Of a stretch of DNA of 31,314 bases, positions 7,910 to 15,256 are shown piece by piece. How positions within the stretch are numbered: the first letter of the stretch is position 1; every line of letters starts with the position of its first letter. The notes under the pieces were generated by a model that saw only the letters and a list, made by a program, of their open reading frames with translations, was not told the DNA's origin and did not search any database. Origin of the DNA: Firmicutes bacterium UBA911 (GTDB taxonomy: Bacteria > Bacillota > Desulfotomaculia > Desulfotomaculales > Desulforudaceae); contig DBEH01000045.1 in NCBI GenBank assembly GCA_002294005.1, positions 21,985 through 53,298 of the forward strand, written 5' to 3'. Both the position numbers and the translations under genes were made by a program.

Positions 7910-8956
7910 GTGGAAAAAGTAGCCGTATTGGGCGCAGGGAGCTGGGGCACGGCTCTGGCCGTACACCTCGCCCGCAACGGTCACCCCGTCTGGCTGTGGG
8001 CCCGCCGGGCCGGCCTGGCCGAAAGCTTGGTGGCCGCACGCGAGAACGTGCCGTACCTGCCGGGAGTGAAACTGCCGGAGACGGTGCGGGTCAGCACCGG
8101 GATGGAGGAGGTGCTGGCGGGGAGCACGGTGGTGGTGTTCGCCGTCCCTTCCCACGGCTTCCGCGGGGTGCTGGCCGCCGCGCAGGCCCGCCTGCCTGCG
8201 GAAGCGGTGATAGTCAACGTGGCCAAAGGACTGGAGGTGGATTCCCTCCAGCGTTTGTCCGAGGTATACCTTCAGGAATCGGGCGCCGCGGACCTTTCCC
8301 GGTACGTCGCCTTGTCGGGGCCAAGCCACGCCGAAGAGGTCGGCCTGAGCCTGCCCACGGCCGTGGTCGCCTCTTCGCCGTTCGCACCGGCCGCGGAGGC
8401 CATTCAGGCGTTGTTTATGAGCCCGGACCTGCGGGTCTACACCAATCCCGACACGGTCGGGGTGGAGCTGGGCGGGGCTTTGAAGAACATCATCGCTCTG
8501 GGGACGGGCATCGCCGACGGGCTGGGATCCGGGGACAACGCCAAGGCGGCGCTCATGACGCGGGGACTGGCGGAAATCACCCGGCTGGGGGTCAGGCTCG
8601 GTGCCAACCCGCTCACTTTTGGCGGGCTGGCCGGGGTGGGCGACCTGATCGTCACCTGTACCAGTCGCCACAGCCGCAACCGGCAGGCGGGGATTGAGAT
8701 CGGCCGGGGCCGGACGCTGGAGGAGGCCCAGGCCGCGGTGCGCATGGTGGTGGAAGGGGTGCGCACCACCCGGGCGGCCCGTTTGCTGTCCCGCATCCAC
8801 GGGGTGGAAATGCCGATTACGGATCAGATGTACCGGGTGCTGTTTGAGGGCCTGTCTCCGGCCGAAGCGGTGAAACAACTGATGGGCCGGGGACGCACCC
8901 GGGAGATCGAGGAAGTGGCCGGATTTGACGTCTGGTGGTCCAGAAAGAGGTCTTGA
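7910..8956 (+). CDS. gpsA: Glycerol-3-phosphate dehydrogenase [NAD(P)+]
   Basis: This 348-aa enzyme reduces dihydroxyacetone phosphate to sn-glycerol 3-phosphate, the substrate of PlsY. The N-terminus has the NAD(P) fold motif GAGSWGTALA. The middle shows NVAKGLE and LSGPSHAEEV. The catalytic lysine region is ALKNIIALGTGIADGLGSGDNAKAALMTRG, followed by TFGGLAGVGDLIVTC and a helical C-terminal domain. Starts at 7901, 7904 and 7910 share a frame; GTG 7910 is preferred because TAGAGGAG (7894-7901) lies about ten bases before it. It follows purQ by 13 bases, so it is probably in the same transcript. This arrangement separates it from plsY. Confidence 0.96.
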   Translation: MEKVAVLGAGSWGTALAVHLARNGHPVWLWARRAGLAESLVAARENVPYLPGVKLPETVRVSTGMEEVLAGSTVVVFAVPSHGFRGVLAAAQARLPAEAVIVNVAKGLEVDSLQRLSEVYLQESGAADLSRYVALSGPSHAEEVGLSLPTAVVASSPFAPAAEAIQALFMSPDLRVYTNPDTVGVELGGALKNIIALGTGIADGLGSGDNAKAALMTRGLAEITRLGVRLGANPLTFGGLAGVGDLIVTCTSRHSRNRQAGIEIGRGRTLEEAQAAVRMVVEGVRTTRAARLLSRIHGVEMPITDQMYRVLFEGLSPAEAVKQLMGRGRTREIEEVAGFDVWWSRKRS

Positions 8957-9276
8957 AGGCGCTCCCGTACTTGATCAGTATTACGCGGGGCCGGGTGCCG
9001 CGCCGGGGACGATTTGCGGGTCACCCGGCAGTAGTGTCCGGCCTGGTCTGAATTCACAGCCGTTCCGAGAAAAATACTACCAGATATGTGGCAAGAGGCG
9101 GGAAATCAAGGACATCGCCACTTTTCTCTAGGTGGATGGCGCCGGAAAACAGCCAGCGTGCCCCTCACCCGCCGCGGCGGGCGGGTCCGTTTCCCAGCGT
9201 GGGCCTGGCGTGGAGACACTGCTCCGGCACGCACGGTCCGGCGCAATCTGGGTGCTCACCGGAGGAGGAAGATTTT
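8957..9276. other. Non-coding gap between gpsA and the alcohol dehydrogenase
   Basis: This 320-base stretch has no convincing gene. The alcohol dehydrogenase frame is open back to 9088, but the extra 63 residues are Pro/Arg-rich and unlike the family. A GC-rich hairpin can form at 9167-9186 (ACCCGCC, loop GCGGCG, GGCGGGT), overlapping a 14-base palindrome at 9168-9181. I see no terminator with a T-run and no recognised riboswitch. A long leader for the dehydrogenase is possible. Confidence 0.5.
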
Positions 9277-10425
9277 TTGCTTTTTGATATCCTTGCACCG
9301 GCCAGGGTGCTTTTCGGGCCGGGCAGCACCTATCGTCTGGGCGAAGAGACGGTCGCGCTGGGCAAGAAGGCGCTTTTGGTCACGGGGCGGGAAAGCCTGA
9401 AGAAGTCCGGAAACGTCGAACGGGTGACCCAGCCCTTGGCGATTTCCGGGGTCGAAGTGATCAGCTTTGCGGAGGTGGGGCCGGAGCCGGCGGTGGACGT
9501 GGTGGAAGCCGGACGGCGCCGCGCCCGGGAAGAGGGCTGCACGGTGGTGATCGGTGCGGGCGGGGGCAGTGCGCTGGACGCCGCCAAGATGATCGCCGGG
9601 CTGGCGCACGCGGACGGCCCGGCGCTGGACTACCTGAACGGCCGGGAGATTTCGGCCCCCGGTCTGCCCTTTGTCGCGGTGCCGACGACCGCCGGCAGCG
9701 GCTCGGAAATGACCAGGACCGCGGTGCTCATTGACCCGCCAACAAGGCGGAAGCAAAGCGTGCGCTCGGACTACTGGATGGCCCGTACGGTCGTGGCCGA
9801 TCCCATTTTAACCATGTCCATGCCGCGGAGCTTGACCGCGCAGACCGGAATGGACGCGTTCACGCACGCCGTTGAAGCCTTCACCTCCCGCTGGGCCACC
9901 CCGTATACGAGCGCGTTGAGCCGGGAGGCCGTACGCCTGATCGCACAGAATTTCTACACGGCCTGCCACCATCCCGGGCGCCGGGACGCCCGGGAGAGCA
10001 TGCTTTTGGGCAGCGCACTGGCGGGAATGGCGCTCAACACGGCGCGGGCCGGCGCGGTGCACGCCCTGGCGCCTCCGGTCGGTGCGCGGTACGGCCTGGG
10101 GCACGGATTGGTATGCGGGGTGCTTTTGCCTTACGTGGTGGAATTCAACATAGCCGTGGCCGAAGATGAGTACGCCCAATTGGCCCGGACAATCGGTGTG
10201 GCTCAGGCGGGGGCTTCGGATTCCGAGGCGGCCGGGCGCTTCCACCATTATGTGGTCCGTCTGGCGGCCCGTCTGGGGTTGCCGGAGAAGCTCGGCGCTC
10301 TCGGCTTGACCAGGGAGGCTGTCCCCGAACTGGTTGCCGGGGCGCTTGAAAGCGCTTCCCTGGCGGCCAACCCCCGCAAAGCGACTCGCGCCGACCTGAC
10401 CGCCATTCTGGAACGCAACCTTTAG
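9277..10425 (+). CDS. Iron-type (group III) alcohol dehydrogenase
   Basis: This 382-aa NAD(P)-dependent dehydrogenase is of the Fe-ADH family. It has GGGSALDAAKMIA for the cofactor, PTTAGSGSEMTRTAVL, GMDAFTHAVEAF containing the Asp and first His metal ligands, and a downstream HALAPPVGARYGLGHG segment. In that segment the first and last His match the third and fourth metal ligands of FucO (spacing 14). The conserved middle His of the usual pattern (H-x-M-A-H) is Pro here. The start is TTG 9277 after GGAGGAGGAA (9261-9270), which gives the family N-terminus LFDILAPARVLFGPGS. Substrate cannot be told: ethanol, butanol, 1,3-propanediol and lactaldehyde enzymes all look similar. It stands alone in the operon. 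Confidence 0.9.
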   Translation: MLFDILAPARVLFGPGSTYRLGEETVALGKKALLVTGRESLKKSGNVERVTQPLAISGVEVISFAEVGPEPAVDVVEAGRRRAREEGCTVVIGAGGGSALDAAKMIAGLAHADGPALDYLNGREISAPGLPFVAVPTTAGSGSEMTRTAVLIDPPTRRKQSVRSDYWMARTVVADPILTMSMPRSLTAQTGMDAFTHAVEAFTSRWATPYTSALSREAVRLIAQNFYTACHHPGRRDARESMLLGSALAGMALNTARAGAVHALAPPVGARYGLGHGLVCGVLLPYVVEFNIAVAEDEYAQLARTIGVAQAGASDSEAAGRFHHYVVRLAARLGLPEKLGALGLTREAVPELVAGALESASLAANPRKATRADLTAILERNL

Positions 10426-10521
10426 GTGCGGGACGGAAGCGATCACCAGGACCGGTGCCGGGCATACTGGAAGCAAGGTCTTTAAGATCGCGGGCCCGGA
10501 TCCGGGCAGGAGGGGCTGCTG

Positions 10522-11207
10522 TTGATACCGCTGCGCGATACAATCCGGGCCCGCCGCTTTCCGGTCGTCACCGTTGCCATCATCGTCGTCAATCTCATGG
10601 TCTTTCTGTTTTCTATCACACTCTCTCCAGGTGAGCTGCAGCGGTTCGTGACTGCTTTCGGAATCGTGCCCGCCCTGCAGATTCAGATGTTTTTTGAGGC
10701 CCCCCTGGCGCTTGACACCTGGATACCGGTGGTGACCTCCATGTTCCTCCACGGCGGGTGGTTTCACGTGTTGGGGAATATGCTCTACCTTTGGGTGTTC
10801 GGGGATAACGTCGAGGATGTTCTGGGGCGGGGGCGGTTCTTGCTGTTCTACCTCCTGACCGGCTTCGCGGGGGGGGGTTGGCTCACATCGTGAGCGCTCC
10901 CGGCTCGTTAATCCCGACGATCGGGGCCTCCGGGGCGGTGGCTGGGGTGCTGGGAGCGTACTTCATCACTTTTCCGAGTTCCCGGATCCTGGCCCTGGTT
11001 CCGATTCTCATTTTCATCACTTTCGTGGAGGTTCCGGCCGTGCTGTTCCTGTTTCTCTGGATCGGCCTCCAACTCCTCTACGGGGTTTTGGCCGTCACCG
11101 GCCCGGCCAATATGGTCGCGTGGTGGGCGCATGTAGGCGGCTTCGCGGCCGGGATGCTGTTGATGAAGATCATGGCGGCGGGCTCAAGGACGGCCAGCCG
11201 CCAATAG
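10522..11207 (+). pseudogene. Rhomboid family intramembrane serine protease, split by a frameshift
   Basis: Two frames together make one rhomboid protease of about 229 aa. The first (10522-10893) carries the N-terminal membrane segment and the FLHGGWFHVLGNMLYLW region with the conserved His and Asn. The second (open through 10878-11207) carries the catalytic Ser in GASGAVAGVLGAY and the catalytic His in WWAHVGGFAAG. They join at a run of nine G at 10869-10877: one extra G, or two fewer, restores the reading TGFAGG(G)LAHIVSAPGS. The start is TTG 10522 after GGAGG. All catalytic residues are intact, so loss of function, sequencing error, phase variation or programmed frameshifting are all possible. 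If active, it would cleave membrane proteins within the bilayer. Confidence 0.85.
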
Positions 11208-11210
11208 GTT

Positions 11211-11858
11211 TTACTGGAGAACCCGGTAATCGGCCTCGACGGTGCGGCCCTTCCAGGGACCGGCCTGTGTTTTTTCGGCACCCTCGTAGTGCCTGAAGAT
11301 GCGGTTGCCGACCGCGCGGGCAAAGAAGAAACTGATGCCGCCGGCGACAACCACCCCGAAAAGGGGGATCACCCGGCCCAGAACCGAGCGCTGGCTGGCG
11401 CGCAACCCCAGGAAGATGAGCGGCCGGTTCATCCCGGTGGCGGCCATCTGGGCGGATAGGTGCCCGGCGGTGACCCGGGCCGCCTTTTTGCCCGCCGACT
11501 GCACCCCGGCGGCCATGCCGAAGACCCAGAGGGCTTCCTTCTGCACTTCAACAGAATCAGGGTTGCGGTCGTAGACAATGGCCATCTCCAGCACCAGGCG
11601 GTAGAGCAGGACGCCCAATACCATCACGTCCACCACCACCCCGGACAGGATGGCGATCAGCGTACCGAATCCCGGGACGATCGCGGGCAGGGCGGTGAGC
11701 GCCCCGACCGCCCCGCAGGTCACCGCCTTGTCGGTGATCAGTTTTTGGGCCAGTTGGCGCCGGTCATCCTCGGGATGCAGGCGGCGCATCATTTCCACTT
11801 TGTTCCGGGCGGCTCTGGTCCACCGGTACCGGAGGGCGTCGGAAAACACCATCGGCAA
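11211..11858 (-). CDS. EcsC-like membrane-associated protein
   Basis: A 215-aa protein with an N-terminal basic helical part (RYRWTRAARNKVEMMRRLHPEDD), a long hydrophobic stretch around residues 46-95 (including ALPAIVPGFGTLIAILSG and a following DVMVLGVLLYRLVLEMAIVY), and a third hydrophobic segment around 165-190. The Gly/Pro-rich hydrophobic core followed by a helix ending in Tyr resembles EcsC-family proteins, whose function is poorly known. The start is TTG 11858 (AAGGAG five bases away) or ATG 11852 (eleven bases); both fit. It is convergent with the rhomboid gene, with only three bases between stops. The family call is tentative. Confidence 0.6.
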   Translation of the reverse strand: MPMVFSDALRYRWTRAARNKVEMMRRLHPEDDRRQLAQKLITDKAVTCGAVGALTALPAIVPGFGTLIAILSGVVVDVMVLGVLLYRLVLEMAIVYDRNPDSVEVQKEALWVFGMAAGVQSAGKKAARVTAGHLSAQMAATGMNRPLIFLGLRASQRSVLGRVIPLFGVVVAGGISFFFARAVGNRIFRHYEGAEKTQAGPWKGRTVEADYRVLQ

Positions 11859-11905
11859 GCACGCTCCTTAAATCTCATCATACCATGGCCCGGCGGCCGG
11901 CACAG

Positions 11906-11933
11906 AAAAAGGACGCGTAACGCGCCCTTTTTT
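11906..11933 (-). terminator. Rho-independent terminator of the CBM gene
   Basis: An A5 run, GGACGCG, a TAA loop, CGCGCCC and a T6 run form an 11-bp stem with one A-C mismatch. Read on the minus strand it follows the carbohydrate-binding gene, whose stop is at 11978. It ends in a T run on either strand, but the only gene that stops just before it is the minus-strand one. Confidence 0.8.
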
Positions 11934-11977
11934 GAGGTGGGGAACCTCGCTTTCGCGTGGCGGTTCAGGTAGGGGGA

Positions 11978-12295
11978 TCAGTATCTGATATCGGTGGCCC
12001 AGTTCCACCCGTTGTTGTTGTCCCAGTTGTTCGCGGCGTCCTTGAAGCAGAAGTTGCATTCACTATTGCCCTGCATCGGGATGGAGCAGGCGAATGAGCC
12101 GTCGGGTTCACGCCGCATCTCGGCGAAAGAATTGCTCTTCCAGCCGTCGAAGCCGTAATGAATGAAGACCCGGTCGGCACCACATTTCTGGAGCAACCCC
12201 TCGTAACGAATGGTCGCGTGACGGTCCTTCAGGCTGGGGGAGGGGATTACGTCAACACGATTGTCCAAAAAGTTGCGGCCTTGGGCTACGTACAT
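11978..12295 (-). CDS. Stand-alone CBM25/53-like carbohydrate-binding protein
   Basis: This 105-aa protein consists of a single starch-binding-type module. Typical segments are RVFIHYGFDGWKSNSFAEM in the middle and NFCFKDAANNWDNNNGWNW near the end; the F-x-F-K-D and W-D-N-N-x-G pattern is that of CBM family 25/53. There is no signal peptide, transmembrane segment or catalytic domain, so it probably acts inside the cell, perhaps on glycogen or another polysaccharide. The start is ATG 12295 behind a strong AAAAGGAGGTCG site. It has its own terminator and about 260 bases of upstream non-coding sequence, so it is likely monocistronic. The role is unknown; similar small proteins occur in clostridial genomes. 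Confidence 0.8.
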   Translation of the reverse strand: MYVAQGRNFLDNRVDVIPSPSLKDRHATIRYEGLLQKCGADRVFIHYGFDGWKSNSFAEMRREPDGSFACSIPMQGNSECNFCFKDAANNWDNNNGWNWATDIRY

Positions 12296-12556
12296 TGTAT
12301 CGACCTCCTTTTAAGCAATAGAATCTGCACGGAAAGGCAAAAAATAAGTAGTATTTCGTGTATCACCAACCACAATATTCCGGTGAATAGAGAAAAGTTT
12401 CACAGCAGGCCTTGACAGACCGGCCAAACGTCGCCGGGACGGCAAGCAGGTTGCGGTGTTTTGGCCAGGGGGGAGGCTCAAGGCAGGAAAATCTTGACTG
12501 ATTATCGAAGCTCTCCGGGTGGAGGTGGCGGCACAGGAGGCGGCCCGGACCCGCTA
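12296..12556. other. Upstream region of the CBM gene
   Basis: The 261 bases between the thiolase stop and the CBM start hold no gene. The part nearest the CBM gene (12296-12405) is AT-richer than its surroundings, as promoters here usually are. The ribosome binding site AGGAGG is close to the start. I did not find a clear -35/-10 pair. Confidence 0.4.
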
Positions 12557-13456
12557 TTAGGCCGAGGTCGACCGCCAGAGCTTGCAAAAAGTGCAGACCG
12601 GGGCGGTGGTCGGCATTTGGCACACGGCGCAGGGCCCCAGAGGCGGTGCGGCCTGCCCGCCGGTCTGGAAAACCGGGGCCGCCTTTACGTAACCCTCGTA
12701 GAAGGAGCGCCTTGTCCCGGGGGACTGGTGTTCCACCGCCGTCAGGAGTTCTTTGTAGCGCTTGAACTTAGCCTCCCTGGAGTACGGGCAGACGGCCCTC
12801 ACCACCCGGATGCCCCGCAATAAGGCGTAGGCGGTGATTTCCCGCTCCGAAAGCAGGGCCAGCGGCTTGATCTTGCGGCAGAAACCGCCTTCCGGAGGCA
12901 GGGTCGGCAGCCCCTTGGCCAGGTAGCGCCGGTCCCAGCGCATCAGGTTCGCAAACAGGGCCGCGGATAAGTCGTCCAGGTTGTGGCCGGTCGACAGGGC
13001 CGCCACACCCCGCTCGACGGCACGGGCGTTCATCACGTGGCGCTTGGTCATCCCGCAAGTAGAACAAAAACGGTCAAACCGCCAACCGACGTCCTTGATG
13101 TTCCGGCCAAAGCGCTCGCTTAAACTGTAGATTTCCAGGTGCAGCCCGCGGGCCGTGAAGAATTCCCGGCAGACGGCGGAGGACTCGCTGGAAAAGCCGT
13201 TGTCGGCGATTCCCAAGTCGACGTGCACGCCCTGGACGGCATAGCCCAGGCGGTCGAGGACGTCCACAACCGTCAGGGAGTCCTTGCCGCCGGACACGGC
13301 GACCAGAACCCGGTCACCCGGCTGCAGCATCTGGTAGCGGCGGATCGTCTTCTCGACCTGGCGCAGGAAGAACTGGTCCAGGTGCTCGGCACAGAAGTTG
13401 GCGTTGTGGGCCGGGAACCCGGCCAGGGCCGGTCCGCGGCAGACTTTGCATTTCAT
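12557..13456 (-). CDS. ttuA: TtuA-like tRNA 2-thiolation enzyme (adenine nucleotide alpha hydrolase)
   Basis: This 299-aa protein has the full TtuA/TIGR00269 signature. It shows an N-terminal zinc site (C3, C6, C22, H25), the ATP-binding PP-loop SGGKDS at 55-60, the three cysteines for a 4Fe-4S cluster (C131 and C134 in CSTC, C223 in AVCPYS), STGHNLDD, and a C-terminal zinc site (C276, C279, C288, C291). In Thermus, TtuA thiolates U54 of tRNA (s2T54), which stabilises tRNA at high temperature, taking sulfur from TtuB. The start is ATG 13456 with GGAGGTGG upstream; the open frame back to 13516 overlaps its own promoter. No ttuB-like gene is nearby. A close TtcA-like role (s2C32) is less likely because TtcA lacks the paired zinc fingers. 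Confidence 0.88.
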   Translation of the reverse strand: MKCKVCRGPALAGFPAHNANFCAEHLDQFFLRQVEKTIRRYQMLQPGDRVLVAVSGGKDSLTVVDVLDRLGYAVQGVHVDLGIADNGFSSESSAVCREFFTARGLHLEIYSLSERFGRNIKDVGWRFDRFCSTCGMTKRHVMNARAVERGVAALSTGHNLDDLSAALFANLMRWDRRYLAKGLPTLPPEGGFCRKIKPLALLSEREITAYALLRGIRVVRAVCPYSREAKFKRYKELLTAVEHQSPGTRRSFYEGYVKAAPVFQTGGQAAPPLGPCAVCQMPTTAPVCTFCKLWRSTSA

Positions 13457-13486
13457 CCGCTCCACCTCCGGGGTGTACGTCGCCTG

Positions 13487-13516
13487 ATTATAACCCCGGG
13501 CGGAAGGAGCGGTCAA
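13487..13516 (-). promoter_or_regulatory. Sigma-A promoter of the ttuA-like gene
   Basis: On the minus strand TTGACC (13516-13511) is followed after 18 bases by a perfect TATAAT (13492-13487). Transcription would begin around 13480, about 25 bases before the ATG. Confidence 0.75.
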
Positions 13517-13553
13517 ATCTTGGCGCGGATTCGGTTTATTAAGGTGAATGGAA

Positions 13554-14483
13554 GTGAAGCAACGGCGGTACTATCCCTTCAGCCGGTTCCTGAAGGAACG
13601 GTTCGGAACGCGGGTGTGCAAGATCCCGCTGGATGCCGGCTTCACCTGTCCCAACCGGGATGGAACCGTCGGCCTTGACGGGTGCAGTTTTTGTCATAAT
13701 CCCAGCTTCGGCCCTTTCGCGGACCTGGCTCTTTCTCTCGAGGAACAGTCGGCGGTGTCCATCGCCCGCTTGCGTCGTCGCCACCCGGGGCCGCTGCGTT
13801 TTCTCGCTTATCTGCAGGGCTATACGGGAACCTACGGGACCCTCGAGCGGCTGAAGGCGGTGTACGATGCCGCCGTGGCCCACCCCGACGTGGTCGGACT
13901 GGCCATCGGCACCCGGCCGGACTGTGTACCGGACCCGGTGCTGGATTTGGTCGAGTCGTTCGCCGTGCGCCGCCACGTTTGGCTGGAGTACGGCCTGCAG
14001 TCGATTCACGACCGCACCCTCGAACGGATCAACCGGGGGCACACCGCCGGGCAATTCCTGGATGCCATCACCCGGACCCGGGGACGGGGCATCTTTATCT
14101 GCGCGCACGTCATCCTCGGCTTGCCCGGCGAAACACCAAGAGACGCGGTGGAAACCGCACGCGCCCTCACGCGTGCCGGCGTGGACGGAGTCAAGCTGCA
14201 CCACCTCCAGGTGATCCGGGGCACGCCGCTTGAAGCCGAGTGGCGCGCCGGACGGGTGGCGGTGCTTTCACCGGCGGAGTATGCGTGCTGGGCCGCCGAT
14301 TTTCTGGAGCACCTGGATGCGGGCCTCACCATTCACCGCCTGGTGGGCGAGGTACGGCACAGAGAACTCTTGGTGGCGCCGCGGTGGAACGTCGACAAGA
14401 CCAGGGTGCTGGACGCGGTCGACCGGGAACTGGAGCGGAGGGGCACCGTGCAGGGTTGCCGCGCCGTCCCGGATAGCCGTTGA
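13554..14483 (+). CDS. TIGR01212/YhcC-type radical SAM protein
   Basis: A 309-aa protein of the YhcC family. The N-terminus reads YYPFSRFLKERFG, then the cluster cysteines C32, C44 and C47 within TCPNRDGTVGLDGCSFC, followed by YLQGYTGTYG, AIGTRPDC and WLEYGLQS, all family hallmarks. The predicted reaction uses S-adenosylmethionine and a 4Fe-4S cluster; the substrate is not settled in any organism. GTG 13554 is preferred because AAGGTG (13541-13546) lies about eight bases before it; ATG 13548 is only two bases from that site. It is divergent from the ttuA-like gene. No downstream gene is close, so it probably stands alone. Confidence 0.9.
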   Translation: MKQRRYYPFSRFLKERFGTRVCKIPLDAGFTCPNRDGTVGLDGCSFCHNPSFGPFADLALSLEEQSAVSIARLRRRHPGPLRFLAYLQGYTGTYGTLERLKAVYDAAVAHPDVVGLAIGTRPDCVPDPVLDLVESFAVRRHVWLEYGLQSIHDRTLERINRGHTAGQFLDAITRTRGRGIFICAHVILGLPGETPRDAVETARALTRAGVDGVKLHHLQVIRGTPLEAEWRAGRVAVLSPAEYACWAADFLEHLDAGLTIHRLVGEVRHRELLVAPRWNVDKTRVLDAVDRELERRGTVQGCRAVPDSR

Positions 14484-14570
14484 TCTCGATGGGCACCGGC
14501 CTGACGTATGAGTTTTAAAGCCACGTCGAACAAACGCGTCGCGGGGATGCTGCGCGAAGGAAAATCTAAC

Positions 14571-14599
14571 TTGTTAAATGGTTAAACTTTAGATAAGAT
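14571..14599 (+). promoter_or_regulatory. Likely sigma-A promoter
   Basis: TTGTTA (14571-14576), a 17-base spacer and TAAGAT (14594-14599) lie in a locally AT-rich stretch upstream of the gene starting at 14635. Four of six bases match consensus in each box. The rest of the gap from 14484 shows nothing else. Confidence 0.55.
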
Positions 14600-14634
14600 A
14601 AGGTCTTAATGAATGTGAAGAGGGAGTGACGGGC

Positions 14635-15219
14635 TTGGCCGAAAGGATCAAAACCGCCCTGGAGAAGGCGATGGAACGGATCGCCGATATCCGGGTCTCC
14701 AATGAAGAACTCGAACAGGAGGAACACCGGGACGCCGGCAAATCGGCGGCGGCGCGATTTCTCGCAGAGCGCAATTTCGACCTGGCGGCGACGCTGGCGG
14801 GGTACCCGGAGAGCGGCGGTCCTTATTTCCGAGACGGTGCCGCCGAGATCCTGATTGAGAGCCTGCACCCGCCGGCCAACGAGGCCACGGCCGAGGCCAA
14901 CCGGCGGGCGATGGAAGGAATTGGGCTCCTGAAACATGACCGGGACACCATTATGCAGATCTTCAGCGAGTTGGAGTACCTCTTTGACTACTATCAGCAG
15001 GCGCTCCGCCAGGCGCAGCTGCATCTCCGGGAGGCTTTTGAGCGCCGGGCGGGGGAGACGCAGCGACTGATTGAGGAGCAAACGGGGGTCAAAATGCGCG
15101 TGAACCCGGAGAACTCCCCTCAATTCCGCGAGGAGTGGCTGCGGACCGTAAATCGAATCGATACGCAGTACGAGGAGTTCCTGAGGGAGCACAAGGCCCG
15201 GCTGGCGGCCTGCCAATGA
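14635..15219 (+). CDS. Conserved hypothetical helical protein
   Basis: A 194-aa soluble protein I cannot name with confidence. It is strongly charged and predicted mainly helical: AERIKTALEKAMERIADIRVSNEEL at the N-terminus, a middle part with ARFLAERNFDLAATLAGYP, and a long C-terminal coiled-coil-like region (YYQQALRQAQLHLREAFERRAGETQ). No signal peptide or membrane segment is seen. Starts are GTG 14626 or TTG 14635; TTG is preferred because AGAGGGAG (14619-14626) is correctly spaced. The DUF502 gene follows 37 bases downstream in the same direction, so they may share a transcript. Confidence 0.8.
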   Translation: MAERIKTALEKAMERIADIRVSNEELEQEEHRDAGKSAAARFLAERNFDLAATLAGYPESGGPYFRDGAAEILIESLHPPANEATAEANRRAMEGIGLLKHDRDTIMQIFSELEYLFDYYQQALRQAQLHLREAFERRAGETQRLIEEQTGVKMRVNPENSPQFREEWLRTVNRIDTQYEEFLREHKARLAACQ

Positions 15220-15256
15220 CGGCAGGAACACCGAACCGACGGGGGGTCGTCAACCA

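Noticed and set aside
9088..9276. N-terminal extension of the alcohol dehydrogenase by 63 residues
   Set aside because: It is Pro/Arg-rich with no family similarity, while TTG 9277 has an ideal ribosome binding site and the expected N-terminus.
12412..12417. TTGACA on the plus strand as a promoter
   Set aside because: No -10 box is found at a proper distance and no plus-strand gene follows.
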